From Bacteroidota bacterium (GTDB taxonomy: Bacteria > Bacteroidota > Bacteroidia > Sphingobacteriales > Sphingobacteriaceae): 64,000 bases of DNA. The DNA is taken from contig JAFDZM010000081.1 in NCBI GenBank assembly GCA_018266915.1, positions 1 through 64,000 on the forward strand, given 5' to 3'. Below the pieces are notes generated by a model. That model worked only from the letters and a program-made list of their open reading frames with translations, searched no databases and had not been told where the DNA came from. A program made the translations under genes and the position numbers. This document shows positions 26,342 through 35,193 of this stretch, piece by piece (position 1 is the stretch's first letter; each line of letters starts with the position of its first letter).

Positions 26342-27328
26342 TTATGATATGAGCAGGTTGCATCCACGTATGTCAGAATTATCAAACCGGCCCAGAACCT
26401 CAAACGATCCATCCTGATAAATTCTTCCTAAATCTTGAGTAGCTATAAAGGAACAAGAGTTAATATTAGCCAGGTCGATCACATTGATGCCACCTGTTTT
26501 ATCATTATCGAGTAAAGTCATCGGATCATTAGTATCACGTGTAATGATCTTCATCCATGGAGGACAATTGAATATGCCGTTCCCATTAGAATAGGCTTGG
26601 GATAACAACTCGGTCATGCTATACTCGGAATGGATGGCGCTGACACCAAAGCCTTTGCAAAGCGTTTGATGCAATTCCTCGCGGATCATCTCTTTACGGC
26701 GCCCCTTCATGCCACCGGTTTCCATTACGACCAATTCGGGAAAATTAATCGAATGCCGTTCGACAAAATCAAGCAAAGCAAAAGTTACACCTATTAATAG
26801 CGCCGGCTTTTTTGCCTCTTGTTTTCTTTTTAATTGGGCGAACAGATCATCATGATTGTACAGGTAAAACCCGCTATCGGGATTTTCTGATCTCTTTACC
26901 AAATCTTCCGCCATATAAATCAGCGACGAACCTTCACGCTCAAGGTAGGAAGGTAGTAATGCCAAAATACAATACTTGCGGATGTCGCCATAAAAGAGAT
27001 CAAAAGCACGGCGGAAACTCTCTTCGTACCAGCTAACGTCAGTGACCAGGTGCCGGCTGTTGATCATGCCTGTAGTTCCTGAACTCGTAAAAGCGACTTG
27101 TACCTTATTGGTACTACTTAATACCTCATGCGATTTGAAAAAGCTGATAGGCAGAAATGGTATTTTCTCAATACTGTCGACCACACCAATATCTACCTTC
27201 AGATTGGTAATAAACTCCCTGTAAACGGTACAATTCTGAGCCTGGAAACGGAATACCTGCAAAGCAGTTTCTGCAAATTGCTGTTTGTTGCTGATAGAAA
27301 ATACTTGCTGTTTATCCGGGATAATCAT
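26342..27328 (-). CDS. LuxE-like acyl-protein synthetase family protein
   Basis: About 328 aa from the ATG at 27328 (MIIPDKQQ). The longer frame to 27409 only translates an intergenic repeat. FTSSGTTG is the AMP-binding/adenylation motif seen in LuxE and related acyl-adenylate enzymes. PFLPISFFKSHEV, METGGMKGRR and SEYSMTELLSQ match the family pattern. LuxE activates fatty acids as acyl-AMP and transfers them to a cysteine. No luxC/luxD partners are in the window, so the acceptor here is unknown. A perfect -7 box ends 4 bp before the ATG, suggesting a leaderless mRNA. Confidence 0.7.
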   Translation of the reverse strand: MIIPDKQQVFSISNKQQFAETALQVFRFQAQNCTVYREFITNLKVDIGVVDSIEKIPFLPISFFKSHEVLSSTNKVQVAFTSSGTTGMINSRHLVTDVSWYEESFRRAFDLFYGDIRKYCILALLPSYLEREGSSLIYMAEDLVKRSENPDSGFYLYNHDDLFAQLKRKQEAKKPALLIGVTFALLDFVERHSINFPELVVMETGGMKGRRKEMIREELHQTLCKGFGVSAIHSEYSMTELLSQAYSNGNGIFNCPPWMKIITRDTNDPMTLLDNDKTGGINVIDLANINSCSFIATQDLGRIYQDGSFEVLGRFDNSDIRGCNLLIS

Positions 27329-27332
27329 CGTG

Positions 27333-27340
27333 CAAAGATA
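27333..27340 (-). promoter_or_regulatory. -7 box of the LuxE-like gene (TATCTTTG)
   Basis: The minus strand reads TATCTTTG-CACG-ATG. The match to TAnnTTTG is exact, and the start codon lies where transcription would be expected to begin. Confidence 0.55.
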
Positions 27341-27342
27341 AG

Positions 27343-27461
27343 CGAATGTGCAAATGCGTGGATGTGCAGATGAGAGGATGTGCAAATGTGCAGATGAGTA
27401 GATATGCAAATGGATTTTTCTTTAATCTGCACATCCACACATTTGCATATCTGCACATCAT
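27343..27461. repeat. Intergenic palindrome built from GTGCA(A/G)ATG words
   Basis: The left half iterates GTGCAAATG, GTGCAGATGAG and GATATGCAAATGG. The right half carries the complements ATCTGCACATCC, CACATTTGCATATC and TGCACATCA. The centre is GGATTTTTCTTTAATC. The halves can pair over most of their length in several registers. It sits in the divergent region between the LuxE-like and DUF1203-like genes. Confidence 0.65.
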
Positions 27462-27519
27462 TTTAGCAAGTTCCGGGTTTTAAATAGGTGGCGATAGCGG
27501 GAACTTTGAGTATCAAAAC

Positions 27520-28008
27520 ATGAATACTATGAGCAATTTTAAAATTGTACCGATGTCAAAAAACTATGTACAGCACATCCGCGAAACGAGAAAAGACAAC
27601 TTTGGTCATGAAGTGATCGAACAAATAGCAACCGGCACTGGCCCATGCCGGGTATCGTTAAAACCATTTGAAAAGAATGTAGACAGACGTTTGTTATTTA
27701 CGCACACTCCGTTTGAGGTCGATAATGCCTATAATCAACCCGGGCCGGTGTTTATTAATGCTGACGATGTGGAGGAATACTCAGATATCTATCGTTTCCC
27801 GCCTGAAATTAAAGCTAACAAGAAAAGCTTTCCGCTTACACTGATAGGTTACAACGATCAGCAGATGATGACGCTAAGCAAAATGGTTGGTGATGCCGAT
27901 GTAGACCAAATGATTACAGAGATATTTGATACAAATCCGAATGTGGCTTATTTGCATGCACGTAACTCGCAAGCCTGCTGTTTTATATGTAAGATCGAGC
28001 GCATCTGA
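27520..28008 (+). CDS. DUF1203-like family protein
   Basis: 162 aa. The blocks TGTGPCRVSLKPF, LLFTHTPFE, GPVFINADDVEEY and NSQACCFICKIERI match the layout of DUF1203 proteins as I remember it. No signal peptide or membrane helix is visible; cysteines cluster near the C-terminus (ACCFIC). An internal ATG at 27529 is an alternative start. The function of the family is unknown to me. It stands alone on the plus strand. Confidence 0.6.
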   Translation: MNTMSNFKIVPMSKNYVQHIRETRKDNFGHEVIEQIATGTGPCRVSLKPFEKNVDRRLLFTHTPFEVDNAYNQPGPVFINADDVEEYSDIYRFPPEIKANKKSFPLTLIGYNDQQMMTLSKMVGDADVDQMITEIFDTNPNVAYLHARNSQACCFICKIERI

Positions 28009-28052
28009 TTGGTTTATGAGGGATTACTGAAACAAGATGCGGTCAATAGTGG

Positions 28053-28067
28053 TTTGTTAATAACAAA
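28053..28067. promoter_or_regulatory. 15-bp perfect palindrome upstream of SYLF gene
   Basis: TTTGTTAATAACAAA has two 7-bp arms around one central base and ends 17 bp before the ATG at 28085. The size and position fit a dimeric regulator's operator. No specific regulator is implied. Confidence 0.4.
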
Positions 28068-28084
28068 TATTAATAATCACACCT

Positions 28085-28762
28085 ATGAAAAAGTTAAGTT
28101 TTTTAATTGCTCCCGTTTTGCTGAGCTTCATTATCGTAATGACCTCGGCCACACCGGTAAATGGTGACAAGGAAACAGAGCGTTTACACAGTGCATCCAA
28201 TGTCCTGAAGGATTTTGGGGCCATGAAAGAGGGGATTCCGCATAAATTGATCGCTAATTATGAAGGCATAGTCATTATTCCAAAAACTATAAACGCAGGT
28301 TTGATTGTAGGTGCAAAGCGCGGCAAAGGCGTAGCTATTGTAAAATTGCCCGATGGCAGATGGAGCGATCCGGTATTTGTTACTATTACAGGAGGTAGCA
28401 TCGGCGCACAGATCGGTGTTCAGTCGGTAGACCTGATCATGGTTTTCAAGCATAAAGGTGCATTGACAAAAGTAAAGAATGGGGATGTAACTATCGGCGG
28501 CGACCTGGCAGCAACAGCCGGACCTGTCGGCCGTGCAGCATCAGCAAATACCGATTACAAGCTGGAGGCTGAGGTATATTCTTACTCACGCAGCCGGGGT
28601 TTGTTTGCCGGTATTACGATCAATGGTTCAAGTTTGTCTATTGATAAAGATGCCAACCATAGCTATTATGGCGACGGCATGAGTGCACATGATATCTTTG
28701 AAACCGGCAAAAGCAATACCGTAGCGGTAAAGCATCTGAAGGAAACACTCGCCAGTTTATAA
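28085..28762 (+). CDS. SYLF (Ysc84-like) domain lipid-binding protein, exported
   Basis: 225 aa with signal peptide (1-25). The pattern HSASNVLKDFGAMKEGIPHKL, IVIIPKTINAGLIVGAKRGKGVAIV, GGSIGAQIGVQSVDLIMVF and YSYSRSRGLFAGITINGSSL is the full SYLF domain known to bind phosphoinositides in eukaryotes. Bacterial members are exported and of unclear role, perhaps membrane or lipid binding. It is monocistronic, with a palindrome before it and a terminator after it. Confidence 0.85.
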   Translation: MKKLSFLIAPVLLSFIIVMTSATPVNGDKETERLHSASNVLKDFGAMKEGIPHKLIANYEGIVIIPKTINAGLIVGAKRGKGVAIVKLPDGRWSDPVFVTITGGSIGAQIGVQSVDLIMVFKHKGALTKVKNGDVTIGGDLAATAGPVGRAASANTDYKLEAEVYSYSRSRGLFAGITINGSSLSIDKDANHSYYGDGMSAHDIFETGKSNTVAVKHLKETLASL

Positions 28763-28780
28763 AACTAATTCAATGAGAAG

Positions 28781-28806
28781 AAGCGCCCGGTTATCCCGGG
28801 CGTTTT
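28781..28806. terminator. Bidirectional terminator between SYLF gene and small membrane protein
   Basis: CGCCCGG (28784-28790) pairs with CCGGGCG (28796-28802) around TATCC-type loop bases, followed by TTTT. It ends at the stop codon of the convergent minus-strand gene. Confidence 0.75.
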
Positions 28807-29143
28807 ACTTTGAAAAAGCTTTCTTAGCTAAAACTCCCGATAAAGCCGCCAATCCGCCAACCAATCCACCGATCAGGGCAGTTATCAGCAATAACAATAT
28901 CCATTGATGAGGTAACGGAAACAGCTGGATTACCCGGCTTGCCAATATGTTATCATTCGGAATGCTTTTTATCAGTGCCAGTATCACCCACAAAACAAAT
29001 ATCGCCCCAAAGCCTGACCAAAAAGTTTTGCCAGAAGTTTTGCCAATAACCCATGCAGTTAAAAATGCAATTGCAGCCGCTGCCCACCAGGGCAAAAAGA
29101 AGCTGCTGATAAAGGATAGAATGAGTATGATGAGGAATAACAT
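28805..29143 (-). CDS. Small membrane protein, 112 aa, unknown
   Basis: Almost entirely hydrophobic: helices at about 2-17, 20-34, 42-60 and 78-103, with a short basic end (KKAFSK). No family is recognised. It starts 1 bp after the stop codon of the penicillin-acylase gene, so the two are surely co-transcribed and possibly translationally coupled. The pairing may mean a membrane partner for the exported acylase, but nothing in the sequence proves it. Confidence 0.65.
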   Translation of the reverse strand: MLFLIILILSFISSFFLPWWAAAAIAFLTAWVIGKTSGKTFWSGFGAIFVLWVILALIKSIPNDNILASRVIQLFPLPHQWILLLLITALIGGLVGGLAALSGVLAKKAFSK

Positions 29144-29144
29144 A

Positions 29145-31580
29145 TTATTTACTGCTTAAAGTTAAGGTTGATCTGATACGATTGGATTTTTCATCAGGCG
29201 ATTGCAGGAACAATAATTCATTCAGCTTTCCATCCCGCCAGGTGGCAAACATATCTTCATAATAATAACTGCCGGGGTTGCCGGATTCTCCTCCCGGAAA
29301 AACGCCATAACCTTTTACCTGCGGCCCCATTTGCACCACCATACGCCATGATGGACCGTTGCCGCCGCGTAAAGCGTTGATAACAGCACCAGTGCCGCCT
29401 GTATAAAATTGACCCGTGCCGAAGCCAGGTAGATTAGCCAAATGGTTAATATGCGTTTCCTTTACATTACCCCATTCCCATTTTTCGCCTGGTTGACCCA
29501 AATTTTTTAATAAGTTGTCAACTGATGAAGTAAAGGCTTGATTCACAATATCTGCACACGTTTCTTTTGTTGGGGTGCCTTTCAAATCAAACCATTTGGA
29601 GTTTGGTTCAGTCAGCAATAGCTTTTCAGTACGATCGAATGAAGGAACGTTCAACAACATTTTATCATCCCTGAACTCGTCCCAAACCAAATCATTAAAT
29701 TTCAACCACCAGGCATTAAAAATGGAAGCACCAACCGAATTGGCGGCAAAATGCTTGTCCCATTTCTTTACAATTTGAAATACTTTAAGCTGATCGGCAT
29801 GCAATTTTGAAGTATCGATATAGCGAAGCATAGCAGGCAACACATCCTGAGCGCGCATGCTATAATTATCCATTTGCATCAGGCGCATGCTGTCAATGGT
29901 TGCGTTTTGCATTACCTTCAGTTTATCATTGATTCTTTTGCCACGATCATAAAGCTCAAATCGCCAGTTAATATAATAAGGATAAGTTTGATCAGTAGAA
30001 GACTGATTTGCCGAACTCACAAAACCTCTTGGCGGATTTTTTACGGTCGGGTTTTGGTCGTAAGGAATCCAGCCTTGCCAATCATTGGCCGGATCGCTCC
30101 CATCCATAATGAATTTACCCTGATCTCTGAATTTAAGCGGAATTTTACCGTTAGGGGTAATGGCTATATCCTTATCGTTACTAGCAAAAATGAAGTTTTG
30201 AGCCGGAGCGGTAAAGTAAGTCAGCGCTTTGCGGTAATCGTCATAGTTCTTTCCCCGGTTGAGGAGGTAAAAGGTCATAAACTCATCCGACTCATCATGG
30301 GCAATCCAGCGTAAAGCATCGCCAACCGGGATATTTTCATGGCCTTCTTTCGGTTTTTGGGAAACATTATCATAAACTACCGGTCCGTGGTGGGTGTAGA
30401 TCACGGTATCGTAAACAGGTTTTTGTCCAAGCACATTTATTACTTCAATACGCTTGCCCGTTTTATTCCATTTATTGTTATACCAATATTCATTTTTACT
30501 GTTATCCTTAAATTTCACCTGGTACCAGTCCAGCACGTCGGCATCCACATTGGTTACTCCCCAGCTTATTTTTTGATTATATCCGATTACGATACAAGGT
30601 GCGCCGGGCAATGAAACGCCATACACATTTACCGTAGGCGACGTCATTTGCAACTGGTACCAGATGGATGGGAAAGTCAAGTTCAGATGCGGGTCATTAG
30701 CCAGTATCGGATAGCCGGATGCTGATTTATTGCCGGCAATTGCCCAGTTATTGCTGCCAATACCTGGAACGCGTTCTCTCGGTTTAATGGTATCCGTCAT
30801 CAATGCGATAAAATCCTTTGATGGCTTTGGAATAGGCAGAGGTTTAAAATCCCATTTTGTGCCAACGGGAATGATAGGGTCTTCATGGAAAGGATAATCC
30901 GGAAAAAGGTCGTTTACATCCTTTGCGCCAAACCTTTTCAGATCGTTAGTCATCGCAAACTGGCTCGATCCGCCTGCGAGAGTTTCAGACATTAGTTTGA
31001 GCAGGTATGCACAATTGATCGGCTTCCATTCCTCAGGCGCGTAGCCGAGCAGTTTAAACTCGATGGGGTAATCACGTTTTTTGAGGTGATGGATATAGCT
31101 ATTTACGCCTTCGGTATAAGCTTCTATTACCATTTTCATCATCGGGTCTTTCATGAAGCCTTTTAAGGTGTTTTCGGCACCGTAGGTCATGCCCATGCGG
31201 CGATGATAACGATCAAGGTCTAAAGCTTTTGGGCCGACAATCTCTGAAAGACGTCCGGCTGCACTGCGTGTTTGAATATCCATTTCCCAAAGACGGTCGC
31301 GGGCGGTGAGGTACCCCTGGGCATAATAAAGATCGTGATCGTTTTCAGCAAAAATATGCGGTATACGGTGTTCGTCGAAACGTATGGTTACTTTTCCCTG
31401 TAAGCCTTCCAGGTGCAAGTATTCTTCGGGTTTGAAGTTTTTGCTTTCGGCATTTTGCCAGAAACCGGAAACGGGATTTAAAAATTCACTAATGGGAGGT
31501 ATGTCACCAAATTTGGTTTGCAATGCCCAAATCAATACTAAAGTAACAGCTATGGATAATAAGGCTTTAAAGAGTTTCAT
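29145..31580 (-). CDS. Penicillin acylase family protein (N-terminal nucleophile hydrolase)
   Basis: 811 aa. A hydrophobic N-terminus (4-20) acts as signal or anchor. The alpha-chain-like region (50-250) is followed by GIGSNNWA, with Ser276 as the expected autoprocessing nucleophile, and then PILANDPHLNLTFPSIWYQ, the start of the beta chain. Length and layout match S45 acylases. These cleave amides such as penicillins, N-acyl homoserine lactones or other acylated compounds; the natural substrate here is unknown. The mature enzyme should be periplasmic. A small membrane protein follows 1 bp later. Confidence 0.88.
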   Translation of the reverse strand: MKLFKALLSIAVTLVLIWALQTKFGDIPPISEFLNPVSGFWQNAESKNFKPEEYLHLEGLQGKVTIRFDEHRIPHIFAENDHDLYYAQGYLTARDRLWEMDIQTRSAAGRLSEIVGPKALDLDRYHRRMGMTYGAENTLKGFMKDPMMKMVIEAYTEGVNSYIHHLKKRDYPIEFKLLGYAPEEWKPINCAYLLKLMSETLAGGSSQFAMTNDLKRFGAKDVNDLFPDYPFHEDPIIPVGTKWDFKPLPIPKPSKDFIALMTDTIKPRERVPGIGSNNWAIAGNKSASGYPILANDPHLNLTFPSIWYQLQMTSPTVNVYGVSLPGAPCIVIGYNQKISWGVTNVDADVLDWYQVKFKDNSKNEYWYNNKWNKTGKRIEVINVLGQKPVYDTVIYTHHGPVVYDNVSQKPKEGHENIPVGDALRWIAHDESDEFMTFYLLNRGKNYDDYRKALTYFTAPAQNFIFASNDKDIAITPNGKIPLKFRDQGKFIMDGSDPANDWQGWIPYDQNPTVKNPPRGFVSSANQSSTDQTYPYYINWRFELYDRGKRINDKLKVMQNATIDSMRLMQMDNYSMRAQDVLPAMLRYIDTSKLHADQLKVFQIVKKWDKHFAANSVGASIFNAWWLKFNDLVWDEFRDDKMLLNVPSFDRTEKLLLTEPNSKWFDLKGTPTKETCADIVNQAFTSSVDNLLKNLGQPGEKWEWGNVKETHINHLANLPGFGTGQFYTGGTGAVINALRGGNGPSWRMVVQMGPQVKGYGVFPGGESGNPGSYYYEDMFATWRDGKLNELLFLQSPDEKSNRIRSTLTLSSK

Positions 31581-31656
31581 CAGGTTGGATTAGCCTTGAC
31601 CAAGATAAGTAAAAGACACGATAAGACACGATTTTAAGATTAATCTGATAAGGATT

Positions 31657-31686
31657 TTGTATCGGCTTTTTTTAAATTTACATAAA
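31657..31686 (+). promoter_or_regulatory. Candidate -33/-7 promoter of the AlkD-like gene
   Basis: TTG (31657-31659), a 19-bp spacer, then TACATAAA (31679-31686). The spacing is that of the Bacteroidota sigma factor, but only part of the TTTG half of the -7 box is present. The ATG lies 23 bp downstream. Confidence 0.4.
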
Positions 31687-31709
31687 CTCTAATCATCACA
31701 AAAGCGCAT

Positions 31710-32417
31710 ATGACAGTACAGGAAATAATGGATGACCTGAAGGCTCATGGCAGCGACAGCATCAAAAAGATATTACTGAAACATGGGGTAAAAGAACCTT
31801 TTTTCGGCGTCAAGATAGAGTACATGAAGCCGATCCAAAAAAAGGTCAAAATGGATTATCAATTAGCTAAAGACCTGTATGCTACCGGCAATGCCGATGC
31901 CATGTACCTGGCGGGATTGATTGCTGATGATGGGAAAATGACCCGGGACGATCTGCAGCTATGGGCTAAACAGGCTCTCTCAAATAATATCGGTGAGTAT
32001 ACAGTGCCTTGGGTTGCTACCGGCAGTAAAAGCGGGTTTGAGCTTGCTTTGGAGTGGATTGATTCACCGGAGGAATATATTGCTGCCTGCGGATGGTCGA
32101 CATTGAGCAATATCGTATCACTTAAGCCGGATAATGAATTAGATATACCTGAACTAAAACGTCTTTTGGAAAGAGTGGCTAAAACCATCCATACATCACC
32201 CAATCGTGTGCGCTCAACCATGAACGGCTTCCTGATTGCTTTGGGAACATATGTTATACCGTTGTATGAGAAGACAATCGCGACAGCAAAAAGTATTGGC
32301 GCAGTAACTGTGATAAAAGAAGGGACATCCTGCAAAGTGCCGGATGCAACCGAGTATATTATGAAAGCAAAAAATAAAGGGGCGCTCGGTAAAAAGAAAA
32401 AGACCGTGAAATGTTGA
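31710..32417 (+). CDS. DNA alkylation repair (AlkD-like) HEAT-repeat protein
   Basis: 235 aa. It is all-helical, with the family blocks FFGVKIEYMKPIQKK, DAMYLAGLIADDGKMT and EEYIAACGWSTLSNIV, matching the AlkC/AlkD-type DNA glycosylase superfamily. AlkD excises positively charged N3- and N7-alkylpurines; whether this member is catalytic cannot be told without aligning the active-site Asp and Trp. A lysine-rich tail ends the protein. It is cytoplasmic, monocistronic and divergent from the acylase gene. Confidence 0.75.
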   Translation: MTVQEIMDDLKAHGSDSIKKILLKHGVKEPFFGVKIEYMKPIQKKVKMDYQLAKDLYATGNADAMYLAGLIADDGKMTRDDLQLWAKQALSNNIGEYTVPWVATGSKSGFELALEWIDSPEEYIAACGWSTLSNIVSLKPDNELDIPELKRLLERVAKTIHTSPNRVRSTMNGFLIALGTYVIPLYEKTIATAKSIGAVTVIKEGTSCKVPDATEYIMKAKNKGALGKKKKTVKC

Positions 32418-32535
32418 ACACGATTACTCGATTGAACACGATTAAAGGATATTAACGATTAACACGATGGGTATTAAAAAAGGATAGCCATGAGTAAAAA
32501 ATCATGGCTATCCTCTAAATCTTTTAAATCGTGTT
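32418..32535. repeat. Intergenic hairpin with AACACGATTAA-type words
   Basis: The core is a perfect 13-bp stem (32481-32493 with 32502-32514, CCATGA facing TCATGG) around an 8-nt loop. Copies of GAACACGATT lie to the left, and TTTTAAATCGTGTT to the right pairs with one of them. It lies exactly between convergent stop codons, so it is a likely bidirectional transcript end. Confidence 0.7.
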
Positions 32536-32536
32536 C

Positions 32537-33142
32537 TTATTGTGGACGAATTTTTACTGCGAACCTGTTTTTGCCAAAAGTGGTGGTATCGGCAGTAACA
32601 ATATCGAAATTGTAGGTACAATGTATTGATAAGTCAAGTGAATCTTTCTTCAACTGATCCATCAGCCACACATGGTATCTCGCCGGGATAGAATCTTTTT
32701 GCAGCAAGCTCAATTTATATACGCCATCCGTTTTACCATATACGCCTAATTTAACGCAGTCCCCTAATTGTTTTAAAGGAAGTTCGTTAACAGATAAAGG
32801 AATTCCGTCGCTTGATATGCTTGTTATGCTTTCAGCGCCAAAGCCCTGGAAGAAAGGCGCATCCTCACCAGGTACATAGTTTGAACTTGATTTTGGGGTA
32901 AAGTATATTACGATATTATCCTTGTTAACGGTATCTTTCTTTAGCTCGAGTTTTATAAAGCCTGTGATATTTACAACAGTATCAGTATTAGCTGTATTGC
33001 CTGGGGCCAATGAGCCGCCGGTTGGGGTAACTGCAGTTGTACTGGTTTGCGTTTTTGATTCCGGAGCTACCGACACATCTTTTTGACATGATGATAAATA
33101 AGCTATTGAAACTGTAGAAAGGAGGTAAATTATTTTTTTCAT
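32537..33142 (-). CDS. Lipoprotein of unknown function, 201 aa
   Basis: A signal sequence ends in YLSSC with Cys19 as probable lipid site, then a Thr/Pro/Ser-rich linker (20-55). The remainder is beta-rich. The end, YNFDIVTADTTTFGKNRFAV, resembles a strand motif that recurs in Sphingobacteriaceae surface proteins; this is recalled, not checked. No enzymatic motif is seen. Confidence 0.6.
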   Translation of the reverse strand: MKKIIYLLSTVSIAYLSSCQKDVSVAPESKTQTSTTAVTPTGGSLAPGNTANTDTVVNITGFIKLELKKDTVNKDNIVIYFTPKSSSNYVPGEDAPFFQGFGAESITSISSDGIPLSVNELPLKQLGDCVKLGVYGKTDGVYKLSLLQKDSIPARYHVWLMDQLKKDSLDLSIHCTYNFDIVTADTTTFGKNRFAVKIRPQ

Positions 33143-33230
33143 TTTCGCTGACTAACAAATGCCGGGGTGTAATTATTGTTCCGACAGGGTGTTATACGCA
33201 GCTGATTTGAAAAGGGTTATATAAATTTCA

Positions 33231-34082
33231 CTAATGCCTTGAAATCCAGCTTTTTTTGAAATCTGAGGGGTTTTGGCCTACAATCTTGTTAAACAGCTTA
33301 TTAAAGTACGAAAGGCTCTCAAAACCCACTGCGTAGCATGTTTCGGTAATGTTCCTATCCTGCATCAGGTGATTTTTAGCCATATCGATGCGATATTGAT
33401 TAACGAAATCGGTAAAGGTCATATTGGTTTGCCGTTTAAAATAACGGCAAAATGCAGGCGTAGTTAAGTGCACTTTCTCTGCAACCACGTTTACATCGGG
33501 TTTACGGTTATAATTAGCGTCGATGTATTCGTATATAGCCCCCATCCTGATCTTGTCCTTTAAAAAGAATTGGATGCTCATATCATCATCATTCAGCAAA
33601 TCAAAATCTTTTGCATTAGCTAAGATTTGAAATATGCCGATCAACTCCATTAATTGCTGAAATGAACTAAGCTGATGAAGCTGCTTCAGTTTTTCTACCA
33701 CTAACGCTTTGGTATCAGCCCCAAAAGCAACACCTGATGATGCTTTCTTAAATAACTGCTGGATGGTTGAGAATTCAGGTGCAAGACTAATAGCTGATCC
33801 CAAAAAATCCTCCCGTAACTGTATAACCACCTGGTGATAATCACTGCGCAGGCGATAATCAAAATTAAGGTGGGGGATATTACTGCCTATAAAAACCAGG
33901 TCGCTTTGGGTATAGCCGGAGATATGAGAGCCTACGTGCCTGATACCTGCGTCGGCTTCAACATAAACTAACTCTATCTCAGGATGGTAATGCCACAGAA
34001 AGGTGTTGCGCAACCGGGGTGAGAATAGCTTAAACGATTTCCCCGGCTCAAATTCAACCTTTTCTAATTGGATCTCATTCAT
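33231..34082 (-). CDS. AraC-family transcriptional regulator
   Basis: 283 aa. The N-terminus is cupin-like (HYHPEIELVYVEADAGIRHVG, IGSNIPHLNF). The C-terminal hundred residues hold two helix-turn-helix units: VNVVAEKVHLTTPAFCRYFKR, and ITETCYAVGFESLSYFNKLF with NPSDFKKSW. It probably senses a small molecule such as a sugar. It is divergent from the PhyH-type dioxygenase gene, a likely target. The alpha-glucan cluster begins 1.7 kb away, with two genes between. Confidence 0.88.
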   Translation of the reverse strand: MNEIQLEKVEFEPGKSFKLFSPRLRNTFLWHYHPEIELVYVEADAGIRHVGSHISGYTQSDLVFIGSNIPHLNFDYRLRSDYHQVVIQLREDFLGSAISLAPEFSTIQQLFKKASSGVAFGADTKALVVEKLKQLHQLSSFQQLMELIGIFQILANAKDFDLLNDDDMSIQFFLKDKIRMGAIYEYIDANYNRKPDVNVVAEKVHLTTPAFCRYFKRQTNMTFTDFVNQYRIDMAKNHLMQDRNITETCYAVGFESLSYFNKLFNKIVGQNPSDFKKSWISRH

Positions 34083-34179
34083 TTTGTATTGCCCGTTAAT
34101 TTAATATAAAAATAATAATTATGTCAATACAGAGCAAATATTGGTTATTGCAAAGAACAAATGCCTTTGATAATCACTC

Positions 34180-34187
34180 TACTTTTG
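34180..34187 (+). promoter_or_regulatory. -7 box of the dioxygenase gene (TACTTTTG)
   Basis: An exact TAnnTTTG match ends 25 bp before the ATG at 34213. No TTG lies at the right distance upstream, so activation (for instance by the divergent AraC protein) may be needed. Confidence 0.5.
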
Positions 34188-34212
34188 ATTTGTAAACCAA
34201 GAGATAAACAAT

Positions 34213-35193
34213 ATGGAAAATAAAACAATGGCTCCCACAATGACGCCAACCATGAGTCCCCAAAATGCACACAAAGAAATCCCTGGCAATCCATCGACCG
34301 CAAAGTCAAGTCAAACTAAATTGAATGACCGTAGTAATGGTAAACCACTACGTGTGCTGAGCGAAGATGACTGGAAATTTTGGATCGAAAACGGATATGT
34401 GGTAATAAAAAAAGCCGTTCCGAAGGAGCAGGCCAAACGCATGGCTGACTATTTATGGGAATATGAGGGCAAGGATGCCAACGATATAGAAACCTGGTAC
34501 AAACGCCCCAATGCCCAAATGCAGATGACCGAGCTGAACAATACAGGCATGGTTGAGATATATAACCACCAGTATATGTGGGACAACCGCCAAACTCAAC
34601 GGGTGCACGATGCTTTTGCCGATGTGTGGGGAACAGACAAGCTTTGGGTAACCATTGACCGCGCTAACCTGAACTTCCCATTAAGGCCCGGCTTTGAATA
34701 TAAAGGTTTTATTCATTGGGATTATGATCCTGAAACCAAACCACAAAATGTGCAGGGCGTATTGGCTTTGGCTGATCAGACTGACGAAAACATGGGGGGC
34801 TTTCAATGTATCCCTGAATTATACCGTACTTACGATACCTGGAAACTAACACAGCCCGAAGACCGCGATCACTATAAACCTGACACAACCGGCTTTAATA
34901 TCGAAAAAGTAAAACTGGAAGCCGGCGACCTGCTGATATTCAACAGCCTGGAGCCGCATGGCATCCGCGCCAATACCAGTGGTAATAAAGTGCGCATTGC
35001 ACAATACATCGCTATGATGCCTGCACAGGAGGATAACGAAGAATTGCGTCAATGGCGCATCAACAGTTGGCAAAGCCGCGAAGCCATGCAGGGCTATGCT
35101 TTCCCGGGTGACCCATTGGAACGTGAGAAGAAAAACCCGGTTGCTGAATTGAGTCCATTGGGGAGAAAATTATTAGGAATTGATAGATGGTAA
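34213..35193 (+). CDS. Phytanoyl-CoA dioxygenase (PhyH)-type Fe(II)/2-oxoglutarate oxygenase
   Basis: 326 aa. The first 45 residues are polar and repetitive (TMAPTMTPTMSP) and probably disordered. The iron site can be read as HWD in FIHWDYDPET (about 173-182) and a distal His in EPHGIRANTSGNKVR (about 248-262), whose Arg would bind 2-oxoglutarate. PhyH enzymes hydroxylate varied small molecules; the substrate is unknown. It is divergent from an AraC regulator. Confidence 0.8.
   Translation: MENKTMAPTMTPTMSPQNAHKEIPGNPSTAKSSQTKLNDRSNGKPLRVLSEDDWKFWIENGYVVIKKAVPKEQAKRMADYLWEYEGKDANDIETWYKRPNAQMQMTELNNTGMVEIYNHQYMWDNRQTQRVHDAFADVWGTDKLWVTIDRANLNFPLRPGFEYKGFIHWDYDPETKPQNVQGVLALADQTDENMGGFQCIPELYRTYDTWKLTQPEDRDHYKPDTTGFNIEKVKLEAGDLLIFNSLEPHGIRANTSGNKVRIAQYIAMMPAQEDNEELRQWRINSWQSREAMQGYAFPGDPLEREKKNPVAELSPLGRKLLGIDRW

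Noticed and set aside
27329..27409. N-terminal extension of the LuxE-like ORF
   Set aside because: It translates the iterated GTGCA(A/G)ATG repeat, and a perfect -7 box lies inside it, so translation should begin at 27328.
27343..27461. Possible CRISPR array
   Set aside because: The repeated units are short (9-12 bp), irregular and present in both orientations, with no spacers and no cas genes.
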